A stretch of DNA of 64,000 nucleotides from positions 1 through 64,000 of the forward strand of contig CAXPZW010000026.1 in NCBI GenBank assembly GCA_964221845.1, in the 5' to 3' direction. Positions within the stretch are counted from its first letter, which is position 1. Each line of letters starts with the position of its first letter. Below the pieces are notes generated by a model. That model was not told the DNA's origin, ran no database searches, and saw nothing but the letters and a program-made list of their open reading frames with translations. A program made the position numbers and the translations under genes. This document shows positions 41,659 to 50,104 of this stretch, in pieces. The stretch is from CAXPZW01 sp964221845 (GTDB lineage Bacteria; Bacteroidota; Bacteroidia; Flavobacteriales_D; Sanyastnellaceae).

Positions 41659-43065
41659 ATGCGCTATGCTTGGTGGATACTGATGCTCTGCGGCTGGATG
41701 GCCTGCAGTAGCCCGCCTCCGCGCCCTGTGGAGGAACCCGAGAAGGCCGTTCAGATTGATCTGGACGCCATCCTGGAGCGGGGCACCTTGCGCGTAATCA
41801 CCGAGAACACCTCTACCAGTTATTTCCTGTACCGCGGCCAACCCATGGGCTTCGATTACGACCTGCTGAAGGCGTTTGCCGGCCAGTTGGGCGTGGAGCT
41901 CGAGGTCATCATCAAACACAGCCCTTCGGAAATGTTTGAAGCGCTCGATAGCGGGGAGGGCGATGTGATCGCTTGCAACCTCACCATCACCGAAGCGCGC
42001 CAAGAGCACATGCTCTTCTCGGACCCGGTTGACCACACCCGCATGGTGGTGGTGCAGCACGTGCCCGAGGACGCGCCTGAAGGCACGCGCATCCAATCTT
42101 GGGACCAACTGGCGGGCAAAACCGTAGTGGTACACCCACATTCCAGCTTTTATGGCCGCTTGGAAGTGCTCAACCGCGACAGCGCGCTGGGCGTGATCAT
42201 CGAACCTGCCGACACCCTGCTGGACAGCGAAACCCTCATTGCGGCGGTGGCCGACGGCTTGGTGCCCTTGACCTTGGCCGACGACAACATGGCGCGGGTC
42301 AACCGCACCTACCACCGCGGACTCAACATTGACGTGCCGCTGGGGCCATTGGAGCCCGTAGGGTATGCCATGCGCACCACCTCCATCGCCTTGCAGGACA
42401 CGCTCAACACTTGGCTGGCTGGAGCACGCGTGCAGCGCAAACGCAACTACCTCGCCCGCAAGTATTTCGACTCCCCCAAGCAGCAGCACGACCGTGCCAT
42501 GAGCGATTATTCCTCGTTGGCCGGCGGACGCATTTCGCCCTACGACGAGACCATCCAGCAAGAGGCCGAGCGCCTGGGCTGGGACTGGCGCTTGCTGGCG
42601 GCGTTGATCTACCACGAATCCCGCTTCAACCCCCAAGCCCGCTCGTGGGCCGGAGCTTCTGGACTCATGCAGTTGATGCCGGGTACCGCCGCTCGTTTTG
42701 GGGTGGACAGTACCGCCTCGGCCGTGGGCAACATCCACGCCGGGGTGAGTTACCTCAAGTACCTCGACCGCTTTTGGGAAAAACGCATTGCCGACCCTGA
42801 GCAGCGTACCTACTTCATTTTGGCCTCTTACAACGTGGGGCCCGGTCACGTGTTGGACGCCCAATGCCTGGCCGAAATGGAAGGGCTGGACCCCAACATC
42901 TGGTTCGACCAGGTGGAAAGCATGCTCGCCCGCAAGAGTGAATCGGAGTTCTACCGCCGCGAATGCGTAGAGCACGGTTATTGTCGCGGGACATCTGCCA
43001 CCCGATATGTTCGTAACATTGCCAGTCACTACCGGCATTACGCCAGCATATTGGACAAATCATGA
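41659..43065 (+). CDS. mltF: Membrane-bound lytic transglycosylase F-like lipoprotein
   Basis: A protein of 468 residues. Lipoprotein-type N-terminus (MRYAWWILMLCGWMACSS), an amino-acid-binding-like (SBP_bac_3) domain (about 40-260; GTLRVITENTSTSYFLYRGQPMGFDYDLLKAF), then an SLT domain (about 285-450) with catalytic Glu in LAALIYHESRFNPQARSWAGASGLMQLMPGTAARFG and SYNVGPGHV. It cleaves peptidoglycan to anhydro-muropeptides. The ATG at 41659 opens the lipoprotein signal. It overlaps the next lipoprotein gene by 4 nt. Confidence 0.93.
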   Translation: MRYAWWILMLCGWMACSSPPPRPVEEPEKAVQIDLDAILERGTLRVITENTSTSYFLYRGQPMGFDYDLLKAFAGQLGVELEVIIKHSPSEMFEALDSGEGDVIACNLTITEARQEHMLFSDPVDHTRMVVVQHVPEDAPEGTRIQSWDQLAGKTVVVHPHSSFYGRLEVLNRDSALGVIIEPADTLLDSETLIAAVADGLVPLTLADDNMARVNRTYHRGLNIDVPLGPLEPVGYAMRTTSIALQDTLNTWLAGARVQRKRNYLARKYFDSPKQQHDRAMSDYSSLAGGRISPYDETIQQEAERLGWDWRLLAALIYHESRFNPQARSWAGASGLMQLMPGTAARFGVDSTASAVGNIHAGVSYLKYLDRFWEKRIADPEQRTYFILASYNVGPGHVLDAQCLAEMEGLDPNIWFDQVESMLARKSESEFYRRECVEHGYCRGTSATRYVRNIASHYRHYASILDKS

Positions 43066-43718
43066 AGACAACAGGCCTGTTCTGTGCCGTGCTTGCCGCA
43101 GCTGTACTGATCGTCGGCTGCCGCAAAGACCCGGTGTTTGAACTCGAGATCATTGGCATGACCACTAGCTCTGCGGACGGCTCCGCTTTGCCTGGCGTGC
43201 AAATCCAACTGTGGGAAAAAGTGCTCGAGGGCGGTTCGCTCAGCAACACCGCAGAGTTGGCGGCTTCGGCCACCACCGATGCCACTGGGGCGTACAGCAT
43301 GACCTTCGAACGCCGCAACGCCTCTGAGTACGACATCCGTTACAGCGGCAGCGGCTTGGTGGACGGTTCGGTGTTCATCAATCCTGAATTGGTGGTGCCC
43401 GGTACCCCGCGCTGCGTCAACCTCAGCATCCCCGAGGCCACCAACGTGGTCACCGTCCTGGTCAACAGCAACCCAGAAACGGTTGAAGACCAAATCGCCT
43501 TCCGCTTTTTGAATGCCACCTCGCCCTGCGTGTGTTGCAACAACGATGAGGTGGTCATCACCGGCAACGCCGTGGATTCCACCCGCACGTGCATTGAGCA
43601 CTCGGGCAAATGGCTGCGCTACTTTGCCACCGTAGACCGCATCAGCGGCACCTACACCATTCTGGATTCGGTGTACACCGAACCGCAGCAAGACGTGCAA
43701 ATCCTGCTGGCGTACTGA
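43062..43718 (+). CDS. Putative lipoprotein with beta-sandwich domain
   Basis: A protein of 218 residues. Lipobox LIVGC at the end of a hydrophobic signal. The body resembles transthyretin/carboxypeptidase-regulatory-like beta sandwiches (SADGSALPGVQIQLWEK, TTDATGAYSMTFER), with a cysteine-rich CVCC patch near residue 160. No enzyme motif. Overlaps mltF by 4 nt and the esterase by 1 nt, so all three are coupled. Confidence 0.75.
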   Translation: MKTTGLFCAVLAAAVLIVGCRKDPVFELEIIGMTTSSADGSALPGVQIQLWEKVLEGGSLSNTAELAASATTDATGAYSMTFERRNASEYDIRYSGSGLVDGSVFINPELVVPGTPRCVNLSIPEATNVVTVLVNSNPETVEDQIAFRFLNATSPCVCCNNDEVVITGNAVDSTRTCIEHSGKWLRYFATVDRISGTYTILDSVYTEPQQDVQILLAY

Positions 43719-44362
43719 TGCAGCACCACCTGCCCATCACCAAAACCGCGCGCTACTTCACCTCCCAGGCCCCGGGGGCACACATCAAACAGGTGTGGGT
43801 GGTGATTCATGGCTACGGCCAACTCGCCGAGTTTTTCCTGCGCAAGTTCCACCCTTTGTTTGCCGATGAGGTCTTGGTGGTGGCCCCCGAAGGCTTGCAC
43901 CGCTATTACCGCGAAGGCTACAGCGGCCGGGTAGGGGCCAGCTGGATGACCAAAGAAGACCGCCTGTCCGACATTGCCGACTATGTTGGGTTCTTGAACG
44001 ACCTCCACGGCCACATTGCAGCCCAAGTGGGCGAAGCGCAATGGCGGGTTATGGGGTTCTCGCAAGGGGCTGCTACTGCCGCGCGTTGGTTGAGCCAAAC
44101 CCAAGTGGACATCCGCCAATTCATCGTGTGGGCCGGTTCCTTCCCCAACGACGTCAACCTCGAAACCGGGCGGGACCGCCTGAACGCCATGGACATGCAA
44201 GTGGTGATCGGTACCCGGGATCAATTCATCACCGAGGACCACATCCTGCGCGCCGAAGAGTGGTTCGCGGCCCACGACCTGCACCACACCCTGCACCGCT
44301 TCGACGGGGACCACGACATTCCGCCCCAGGTCCTCTCGGAGTTGCACGCCAAATGGGGGTAG
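43718..44362 (+). CDS. Alpha/beta-hydrolase (phospholipase/carboxylesterase family)
   Basis: A protein of 214 residues. VWVVIHGYGQLAEFFLRKF (oxyanion region), nucleophile Ser in VMGFSQGAATAARWL, a distal Asp in VIGTRDQFI and His in RFDGDHDIPPQVL. No signal peptide, so it is probably cytoplasmic. Substrate is unknown. The ATG at 43718 overlaps the lipoprotein stop (TGATG). Confidence 0.87.
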   Translation: MQHHLPITKTARYFTSQAPGAHIKQVWVVIHGYGQLAEFFLRKFHPLFADEVLVVAPEGLHRYYREGYSGRVGASWMTKEDRLSDIADYVGFLNDLHGHIAAQVGEAQWRVMGFSQGAATAARWLSQTQVDIRQFIVWAGSFPNDVNLETGRDRLNAMDMQVVIGTRDQFITEDHILRAEEWFAAHDLHHTLHRFDGDHDIPPQVLSELHAKWG

Positions 44363-44440
44363 CTGTGATGGAATCGTAACCTTATTTGTGGGTTCGGTTC
44401 GGGCGAGCGGTTGTATCTTGGGGCACCCATCACTGAACGG

Positions 44441-46237
44441 ATGAAAAGATTGATGTTTTCCCTTTTTGCCGCTGCGCTTACAGTGGCCTCTCAAGCCCAG
44501 GTTGAAACCACCCTGCCCGCTTGGGAAACCCAAGCCGAAACCTCACAACGCGAATCGGGACAAATCACCGGCGTACCCACCCGCGGCATTGAAACCCCGC
44601 CTGAGTACGACGCCCTGCGCAACATGGCCGAGTGGGAGGAGATTCAAGCCCTCAGCATCGCCTGGATCAGCTACCCCGGCATCCTCAAGCAAATTGTAGC
44701 CGCCGCCCAATCCGAGTGCGAGGTCATCATCATCACCGAAAACGCCTCCAACACCGAAACCTACTTGCTTGGCGCCTCAGGCCCCGGCAATATCATCGAC
44801 AACTTGGACAACATCACCGTCATCGAGGTGGATGAAGTGGACAGCGTATGGATGCGCGATTACGCGGGCAACCCTGTGTACGGCTCCGAGGTAGACGACC
44901 TGATCATGGTGGACTGGATCTACAACCGCCCCACCCGCCCGAACGACGACGCTTCTCCGCAAGTCATCGCCGATCACTTGGGCCTGGACCTCTACTGCAT
45001 CACCGAAGCCCCCACCGACCTGGTGAACACCGGCGGCAACTGGATGACCGACGGCTTTGGCACCGCCTTCGCCTCGGAACTCATCCTGGACGAGAACGAC
45101 TCGGGCAACGAGTACGGCGTGACGGTCAAAACCGAAGAAGAAATCGACCAGATCGTGCAGGACTGGTTGGGTGTAGACACCTACATCAAAATGGACAACC
45201 TGCCGTTTGACCTCATCCACCACATCGACATGCACATGAAGCTGCTCAACGAGGAGACCTTGCTCGTGGGCGACTTTGGCGATGAGTCGGACGGTCCACA
45301 AATCCAAGCCAACATGGAGTACGTGCTCAACAACTTCACCAACAAGTGGGGCGAGCCGTATGAAATCGTGTGGGTTCCCATGTGTCCTTCTGAAGCGGGG
45401 GACTTCCCTTCAGGCGGCTGGAACAGCGCAGCCTACCGTACCTACACCAACTCAGTGTTTGTTAACAACACGGTCATCCTGCCTACCTACCGTACCGAGT
45501 TTGACACCACTGCGGTCCGCATCTACGAAGAAAACCTGCCCGGGTACAACGTGGTCTCCATCGACTGCGACGACGATCCCGAGCCCATCATCTTTGCCTC
45601 GGGTGCCATCCACTGCATCACCCACTCGGTGGGCGTGGAGGATCCGCTGTTGATCTCACACAACATCCTCGAGGACACCTACGACACCACCAACGACTAC
45701 TTCGTGGACGCATACGTGAAGCACCGCGAAGGCATCGACAACGTGAAGCTCTATTGGAAAACCGGCATCGACGATCCGTACCAGGAGCTCACCATGACCG
45801 CCGCCGACAACGACATGTGGGAGGCCTACATTCCCGCCCAAGCTGCGGGCACCAAGGTGTACTACTACATCCGCGGTGAGGCCACCGACGGCAAGGTGCA
45901 AACCCGCCCGATGGTGGCCCCAGAAGGCTACCACTTCTTCCGCGTACTGGACGAAAGCGTGGGCGTATACGAGGAGCAGGTGGCTGTGTTTGAAGCCATC
46001 TACCCCAACCCCGCCACCGCCATTACCGTGGTGCCCCTGAACTTCGTACAAGAACAAACCGGCTCCATCACCATCATCGACCAACTCGGCCGCGAGGTGA
46101 TGAACGTCTACACCGGCAACTTCCTGCTCGGCGCCAAGAAGTTCTTCTTCGACGCCTCGCTGCTGGAGTCAGGCACCTACAACGTGGTCCTCTCTACTGA
46201 CAAGTCGCGATTGGTTCAAAAACTTGTGGTGGAGTAG
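44441..46237 (+). CDS. Exported peptidylarginine-deiminase-like enzyme with T9SS type A sorting domain
   Basis: A protein of 598 residues. Signal peptide MKRLMFSLFAAALTVASQAQ, a Porphyromonas-type arginine/agmatine deiminase domain (about 60-400), a beta-sandwich domain (about 425-505, YWKTGIDDPYQELTM) and a T9SS type A C-terminal domain (YPNPATAITVVPLN, LESGTYNVVL, KLVVE). The catalytic set seen in PPAD has counterparts here: D140 (WMRDYAG), H261-x-D263 (HHIDMH), N337 (YTNSVFV) and C392 (AIHCITHSV). It would convert arginine (protein C-terminal or small guanidino compounds) to citrulline and ammonia outside the cell. The ATG at 44441 opens the signal. Confidence 0.92.
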   Translation: MKRLMFSLFAAALTVASQAQVETTLPAWETQAETSQRESGQITGVPTRGIETPPEYDALRNMAEWEEIQALSIAWISYPGILKQIVAAAQSECEVIIITENASNTETYLLGASGPGNIIDNLDNITVIEVDEVDSVWMRDYAGNPVYGSEVDDLIMVDWIYNRPTRPNDDASPQVIADHLGLDLYCITEAPTDLVNTGGNWMTDGFGTAFASELILDENDSGNEYGVTVKTEEEIDQIVQDWLGVDTYIKMDNLPFDLIHHIDMHMKLLNEETLLVGDFGDESDGPQIQANMEYVLNNFTNKWGEPYEIVWVPMCPSEAGDFPSGGWNSAAYRTYTNSVFVNNTVILPTYRTEFDTTAVRIYEENLPGYNVVSIDCDDDPEPIIFASGAIHCITHSVGVEDPLLISHNILEDTYDTTNDYFVDAYVKHREGIDNVKLYWKTGIDDPYQELTMTAADNDMWEAYIPAQAAGTKVYYYIRGEATDGKVQTRPMVAPEGYHFFRVLDESVGVYEEQVAVFEAIYPNPATAITVVPLNFVQEQTGSITIIDQLGREVMNVYTGNFLLGAKKFFFDASLLESGTYNVVLSTDKSRLVQKLVVE

Positions 46238-46263
46238 CCGCCTTCAAGGTTGGATGATATTCG

Positions 46264-46291
46264 AAAGGCCGCTAACAAGCGGCCTTTTTTT
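46264..46291 (+). terminator. Terminator of the deiminase gene
   Basis: AAAGGCCGCT, loop AACA, AGCGGCCTTT with a T-run: 10 bp perfect stem, 26 nt after the stop codon. Confidence 0.9.
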
Positions 46292-46337
46292 GTGCGCTAA
46301 CGTGAGGAGTGTAGGTGGCTACTTAGGGGTTAGTGGA

Positions 46338-46435
46338 AGTGCAAGGGTTTAGTGCAAGGGAACACGGAGGGGAGTGAGGAGTTAAGAGTGAAAAGTGGGG
46401 CGCTCGCACTCGCGAGCACTCCCCCTCCTTGCACC
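46338..46435. repeat. Intergenic repeat element B
   Basis: Same design as element A: AGTGCAAG twice (46338, 46351), then GAGTTAAGAGTGAAAAGTG, an inner hairpin GCTCGC-ACTC-GCGAGC (46402-46417), and CTTGCACC (46428-46435). Together with the two terminators it fills the gap 46238-46545; no gene there. Confidence 0.65.
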
Positions 46436-46502
46436 AACCGTTTGCCTTCCACTAAACACTCAACCCCCATGGCTTCCTTCCAACCCAGATATTCTTCCAT
46501 AA

Positions 46503-46529
46503 AAAAAGGCGCCTACACGGCGCCTTTTT
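46503..46529 (-). terminator. Bidirectional terminator, downstream of the Bax-inhibitor-1 gene
   Basis: AAAAAGGCGCC, loop TACAC, GGCGCCTTTTT: 11 perfect base pairs with A- and T-runs on either side. Confidence 0.85.
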
Positions 46530-46545
46530 GAATGAGAGAATGTCC

Positions 46546-47274
46546 TTAGTCTCGACTGCCCAGCATGCGCAGCAAGAACAAAAACAAGTTGATGAAATCC
46601 AGGTACAGCGAGGTGGCCCCCATGATCGCCAGCTTACTTGCAGTGGCTGAGCCGAACTCTACACCCGCGCCGATGCGCTTGAGCTTCTGCGTGTCATACG
46701 CGGTAAGGCCGGTGAAGATCAGTACGCCCACGCAGGAAATGATGTAGGAAATGGAGTCTGAGCCCATGAACATGTTCACCACGATGGCGATCACCAGGCC
46801 AATCAAGGCCATGTACAGCATGGATCCGAGCTTGGTGAGATCGGTTTTGGTGGTGTAGCCCAGGAAGGCCATGGTCGCGAAGGTACCCGCGGTGATGAAG
46901 AAAACCTGCATGATGCTCTTCTCAGTGTATGCAAGGAAGATGCTTGAGAGGCTCATCCCCATCACAATGCTAAAGGCAATGAAAAGCATAATGAGTGTCC
47001 GGGCAGACATACGATTGAACCCGAAGTTCATACCCAAAATGAATCCAAATGGTGCAAACATGACGATCCAGCCCAGAATAGTAGGCCGGAAGGTGTCTGG
47101 TTGGCGGACGAGTTCGGAAAGTTCTGTGGTGCCAAAAAAGACTGCGGCCAGTCCGGTGAGTACCAAGCCTACTGTCATCCAGGTGAACACGCGAGCCATG
47201 AACAGGCGGCTCGATTCGGCCGTCAGGTCAATGGGCTGGGCGTGGTCCAAGGGTTGATAGGGTTGTTGTTCCAT
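46546..47274 (-). CDS. Bax-inhibitor-1/YccA family membrane protein
   Basis: A protein of 242 residues with seven hydrophobic segments, e.g. VFTWMTVGLVLTGLAAVFF, MFAPFGFILGMNF, LIMLFIAFSIVMGMSLSSIFLAYT, and the FITAGTFATMAFLGYTTKTDLTKLGSMLYMALIGLV region typical of the family, then an Asp pair near the C-terminal helices (FTGLTAYDTQKLK). Related proteins form pH-sensitive calcium leak channels; bacterial physiology is little known. Follows folE on the same strand with a 22-nt gap. Confidence 0.93.
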   Translation of the reverse strand: MEQQPYQPLDHAQPIDLTAESSRLFMARVFTWMTVGLVLTGLAAVFFGTTELSELVRQPDTFRPTILGWIVMFAPFGFILGMNFGFNRMSARTLIMLFIAFSIVMGMSLSSIFLAYTEKSIMQVFFITAGTFATMAFLGYTTKTDLTKLGSMLYMALIGLVIAIVVNMFMGSDSISYIISCVGVLIFTGLTAYDTQKLKRIGAGVEFGSATASKLAIMGATSLYLDFINLFLFLLRMLGSRD

Positions 47275-47296
47275 AGTGAGTTTGATGTGTGTGCTT

Positions 47297-47899
47297 CTAA
47301 CTTAGGTGTTGTGCGATCAAATGCATGAATTCCTTGCGCGTTTTTTCGTCGCTCAGGAATTGCCCGGTGAAGGCCGAGGTGGTGGTGACCGAGTTTTGCT
47401 TGGCCACCCCGCGCATTTGCATGCACAGGTGTTGGGCTTCCACCACAACCGCCACGCCTGCAGGGTTCAGGGTATCCTGGATGCAGTCGCGGATTTCATT
47501 CGTCAGGCGTTCTTGTACCTGCAAACGGCGTGCAAATGCGTCCACAACGCGCGGAATCTTCGAAAGACCGACAATATGTCCGTTTGGGATGTACGCCACG
47601 TGCGCTTTTCCAAAAAATGGCAGCATATGGTGCTCGCACAGCGAGTAGAGCTCGATGTCCTTGACCACCACCATTTGGCTGTAGTCCTCGGCAAACATGG
47701 CCGATTTCAGGATGGCAGCGGGGTCCAGGTCGTAACCGTGGGTGAGGAATTGCATGGCCTTGGCCACGCGCTCGGGGGTCTTTTGCAGGCCCTGACGGTC
47801 AGGGTCTTCGCCGAGTTTGTGAAGGATCTCCAGGTAACGCTCGCTGAGCGCTCCGGTGAGTTCATCGTCGTATTGGTCGGTCCGGGTATATCCAGGCAC
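47297..47899 (-). CDS. folE: GTP cyclohydrolase I
   Basis: A protein of 200 residues from a GTG at 47899. Family motifs: QGLQKTPERVAKAMQFL, zinc ligands in YSLCEHHMLPFFGKAHVAYIPNG, VDAFARRLQVQERLT and CMQMRGVAKQNS. It makes dihydroneopterin triphosphate for folate and pterin/7-deazaguanine routes. No ATG lies between the preceding PTPS stop and the conserved core, so the GTG is the likely start; the frame continues open upstream out of phase through the PTPS gene, which is not coding. Confidence 0.93.
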   Translation of the reverse strand: MPGYTRTDQYDDELTGALSERYLEILHKLGEDPDRQGLQKTPERVAKAMQFLTHGYDLDPAAILKSAMFAEDYSQMVVVKDIELYSLCEHHMLPFFGKAHVAYIPNGHIVGLSKIPRVVDAFARRLQVQERLTNEIRDCIQDTLNPAGVAVVVEAQHLCMQMRGVAKQNSVTTTSAFTGQFLSDEKTRKEFMHLIAQHLS

Positions 47900-47940
47900 G
47901 GGATCGTGAGGTTGATGGACCGGGAAAGTTCGGGGTTTCC

Positions 47941-48363
47941 CTATTCGCCGCCAAAATACTCGGCGATGTTGTTCTCGGTCTCGTAGAGCTTGAGTCCGTG
48001 AAGCTTGCAGCCGGTGGCGTTGATGGGCTCCTCGATTTCTTCCCAGATCGCGATGATCAGGTTCTCGGTGGAAGTGCGCACATTCTTCATGAAATCCACA
48101 TCCATGTTGAGGTTTTTGTGGTCGAGTTTTTCGATCACGTATTCCTTGAGGATGTCGCTGAGCACCTTGAGGTCCATGCAGTACCCAGTATCGGGATTGG
48201 GCGACCCCTTGACCGTCACAAACAACTCGTAGTTGTGGCCGTGCCAGTTGGGGTTGGCGCATTTGCCGAACATTTCAAAGTTCTTTTCCTCGCTCCAGTT
48301 GTCGTTCCAGAGCTTGTGGGCGGCGTTGAAGCGTTCGCGGCGGGTGACGTACACGGTTTTCAT
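47941..48363 (-). CDS. 6-pyruvoyl-tetrahydropterin synthase / 6-carboxytetrahydropterin synthase (QueD-like)
   Basis: A protein of 140 residues. Zinc histidines in FNAAHKL and NWHGHNYEL, catalytic Cys in GKCANPNW, and family segments DLKVLSDILKEYVIEKLDHKNLN and TSTENLIIAIWEEI. It acts on the product of FolE, whose gene is 41 nt downstream, in the 7-deazaguanine/queuosine or pterin pathway. The ATG at 48363 lies 18 nt after a perfect -7 box. A longer frame to 48456 is unsupported. Confidence 0.93.
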   Translation of the reverse strand: MKTVYVTRRERFNAAHKLWNDNWSEEKNFEMFGKCANPNWHGHNYELFVTVKGSPNPDTGYCMDLKVLSDILKEYVIEKLDHKNLNMDVDFMKNVRTSTENLIIAIWEEIEEPINATGCKLHGLKLYETENNIAEYFGGE

Positions 48364-48381
48364 GGGGGCGTTTTTCCGGGT

Positions 48382-48389
48382 CAAAAATA
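48382..48389 (-). promoter_or_regulatory. -7 box (TATTTTTG) for the pterin operon
   Basis: Minus-strand perfect TAnnTTTG, 18 nt before the ATG at 48363. It faces the hldD -7 box across about 33 nt. Confidence 0.55.
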
Positions 48390-48422
48390 AGAGGTAGCCG
48401 GGTGGAAGGCTGCGAGTACAAC

Positions 48423-48430
48423 TATCTTTG
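48423..48430 (+). promoter_or_regulatory. -7 box (TATCTTTG) for hldD
   Basis: Perfect TAnnTTTG, 40 nt before the ATG at 48471, divergent from the pterin promoter. Confidence 0.55.
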
Positions 48431-48470
48431 CGCACCAGAGGTTCACACCCCAACACCCAATTTGTCTGGC

Positions 48471-49436
48471 ATGATTGTCATTACCGGAGCCGCCGGCTTC
48501 ATCTCCAGTGCCCTGGTGGCCAAACTGAACGAAGAGCGCTTTTTCAACCTGATCCTGGTCGACGATTTCTCGCGCGAGGACCGCGTGCGCAACTACGCAG
48601 ACAAGCAGTACACCGCGCTGGTGGACCGCGAGGAATTCCCCCAGTGGCTGCGCGAAAACGAGAACCAAGTGGAGTTCATCTTCCACCTCGGCGCCCGCAC
48701 CGATACCACCGAGTTCGACCGCGAGATCTTCGACAAGCTCAACGTCAACTACACCAAAGAAATCTGGAACCTCTGCATCGAATTTGGGTTGCCATTGGTC
48801 TATGCTTCATCAGCGGCTACCTATGGTCTGGGCGAGCACGGCTATGTCGACTCCCACGACATCGTCGACCAACTCACCCCGCTCAACCCGTACGGTGCTT
48901 CCAAGAACGATTTCGACAAATGGGCGCTCTCGCAAGAGCGTCAGCCGTACTTCTGGGCCGGCTTGAAGTTCTTCAACGTTTATGGCCCGAATGAATACCA
49001 CAAAGGACGCATGGCATCGGTGGTGTTCCACACCTTCAACCAAATCGGCAAGACCGGGGCCATGAACCTATTCCGCTCGCACAAGCCTGAGTTCAAGGAC
49101 GGCGAGCAGTCACGCGATTTCGTATACGTGAAGGATGTGGTGAACGTCTGCTACTTCCTGATGCGCCACCGCAAAAACAGCGGCCTCTACAACCTCGGCA
49201 GCGGCCAGGCGCGTACCTTCTATGATTTGGCGGCGTCCACCTTCCGCGCGTTGGATTTGGAGCCCAAGATTGGCTTCATCGATACCCCGGAAGACATCCG
49301 CGACAAGTACCAGTACTTCACCGAGGCGGACATGTCCAAGCTGCGCAGCATTGGCTACGACAAACCGTTTACTTCGTTGGAAGATGGGGTGAACGACTAC
49401 GTGCGCAACTACCTCTCGCAGAACGCGATTTACTGA
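48471..49436 (+). CDS. hldD: ADP-L-glycero-D-manno-heptose 6-epimerase
   Basis: A protein of 321 residues, an SDR with GAAGFISSALVAKLNE, FHLGARTDTTEFD, VYASSAATYG, the catalytic NPYGASKNDFDKWAL and FFNVYGPNEYHKGRMASVVFH. It epimerises ADP-D,D-heptose to the L,D form for the LPS inner core. It ends in a 7-nt overlap with the convergent membrane protein gene. Confidence 0.94.
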   Translation: MIVITGAAGFISSALVAKLNEERFFNLILVDDFSREDRVRNYADKQYTALVDREEFPQWLRENENQVEFIFHLGARTDTTEFDREIFDKLNVNYTKEIWNLCIEFGLPLVYASSAATYGLGEHGYVDSHDIVDQLTPLNPYGASKNDFDKWALSQERQPYFWAGLKFFNVYGPNEYHKGRMASVVFHTFNQIGKTGAMNLFRSHKPEFKDGEQSRDFVYVKDVVNVCYFLMRHRKNSGLYNLGSGQARTFYDLAASTFRALDLEPKIGFIDTPEDIRDKYQYFTEADMSKLRSIGYDKPFTSLEDGVNDYVRNYLSQNAIY

Positions 49437-49726
49437 TCGTCGGCGTCGTCCGGCGGGCTGAATTCGTCTTGATGCACGGGTGCGTCAAGGGTGTCGAGCC
49501 GTGCCTTGTCAGGGCGGGCTTTCCAGAGTTGGAGGGCCAGGTAGAAGAAGCTCAGGATGAACGGCAAGGTGCCCAGCATGCGGCCGGTGGCAGTGCCGGG
49601 AAAACGGATCACCACTCCTTCTTCACCCCCGAGCTCAATCACATCGTCGCTCAGCAGATAGTACACGCAAATGCCCAGTACAACCGTGTTGCACAGCAGC
49701 ATGAAGGCGATCATTTGCCGGGTCAA
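49430..49726 (-). CDS. Small two-helix membrane protein
   Basis: A protein of 98 residues, no family recognised. Two hydrophobic segments (IAFMLLCNTVVLGICVYYLL and MLGTLPFILSFFYLALQLW) and a charged C-terminal tail ending in an acidic stretch (DEFSPPDDADDQ). It overlaps the MerR regulator gene by 4 nt, so it may be produced with it, and overlaps hldD by 7 nt at its end. Confidence 0.7.
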   Translation of the reverse strand: MTRQMIAFMLLCNTVVLGICVYYLLSDDVIELGGEEGVVIRFPGTATGRMLGTLPFILSFFYLALQLWKARPDKARLDTLDAPVHQDEFSPPDDADDQ

Positions 49727-50061
49727 TCGAGTTCGGCTTTGAGGTCGATGAGGAAGGCGCGGATGTCGCGCAGGCGCTTGACGATCTCGGCGTTTTGGAC
49801 GGTGTCTTCCGGATTCTCTTTGAGTTTGCGCTTGGCACCATCGAGGGTAAATCCACGTTCTTTCACCAGATGGTAAATCACGCGCAGGTTTTCGATGTCC
49901 TTGGGGGTGAAGAGCCGGTTGCCCTTCTTGTTCTTCTTGGGTTTGATGATGTCAAACTCCTTTTCCCAGAACCGGATGAGCGAGGTGTTGACCTCAAATA
50001 GGGCCGCTACTTCGCTGATGGAATAGTACAGTTTGGTGATCTCCTTTTCCTTGTAGGGCAC
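49723..50061 (-). CDS. MerR-family transcriptional regulator
   Basis: A protein of 112 residues. Winged helix-turn-helix N-terminus (YYSISEVAALFEVNTSLIRFWEKEFDIIKPKKNKKGNRLFTPKDIENLRVIYHLVKE), then a helical dimerisation region. No metal-binding cysteine. Divergent from the NlpC/P60 gene with its -7 box 18 nt away. Common single-domain MerR proteins of this sort in Bacteroidota have no described ligand. Confidence 0.9.
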   Translation of the reverse strand: MPYKEKEITKLYYSISEVAALFEVNTSLIRFWEKEFDIIKPKKNKKGNRLFTPKDIENLRVIYHLVKERGFTLDGAKRKLKENPEDTVQNAEIVKRLRDIRAFLIDLKAELD

Positions 50062-50078
50062 GGGTGCTGGGCGTTTTG

Positions 50079-50086
50079 TACCTTTG
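50079..50086 (+). promoter_or_regulatory. -7 box (TACCTTTG) for the NlpC/P60 gene
   Basis: Perfect TAnnTTTG, 18 nt before the ATG at 50105. Confidence 0.6.
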
Positions 50087-50104
50087 CGGCTTAATTTTTA
50101 CCGG

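Noticed and set aside
47900..48262. Extended N-terminus of folE reaching back into the PTPS gene
   Set aside because: It would overlap the QueD-like gene out of phase and adds Arg/Gln/His-rich sequence not found in FolE; the GTG at 47899 gives the normal length.
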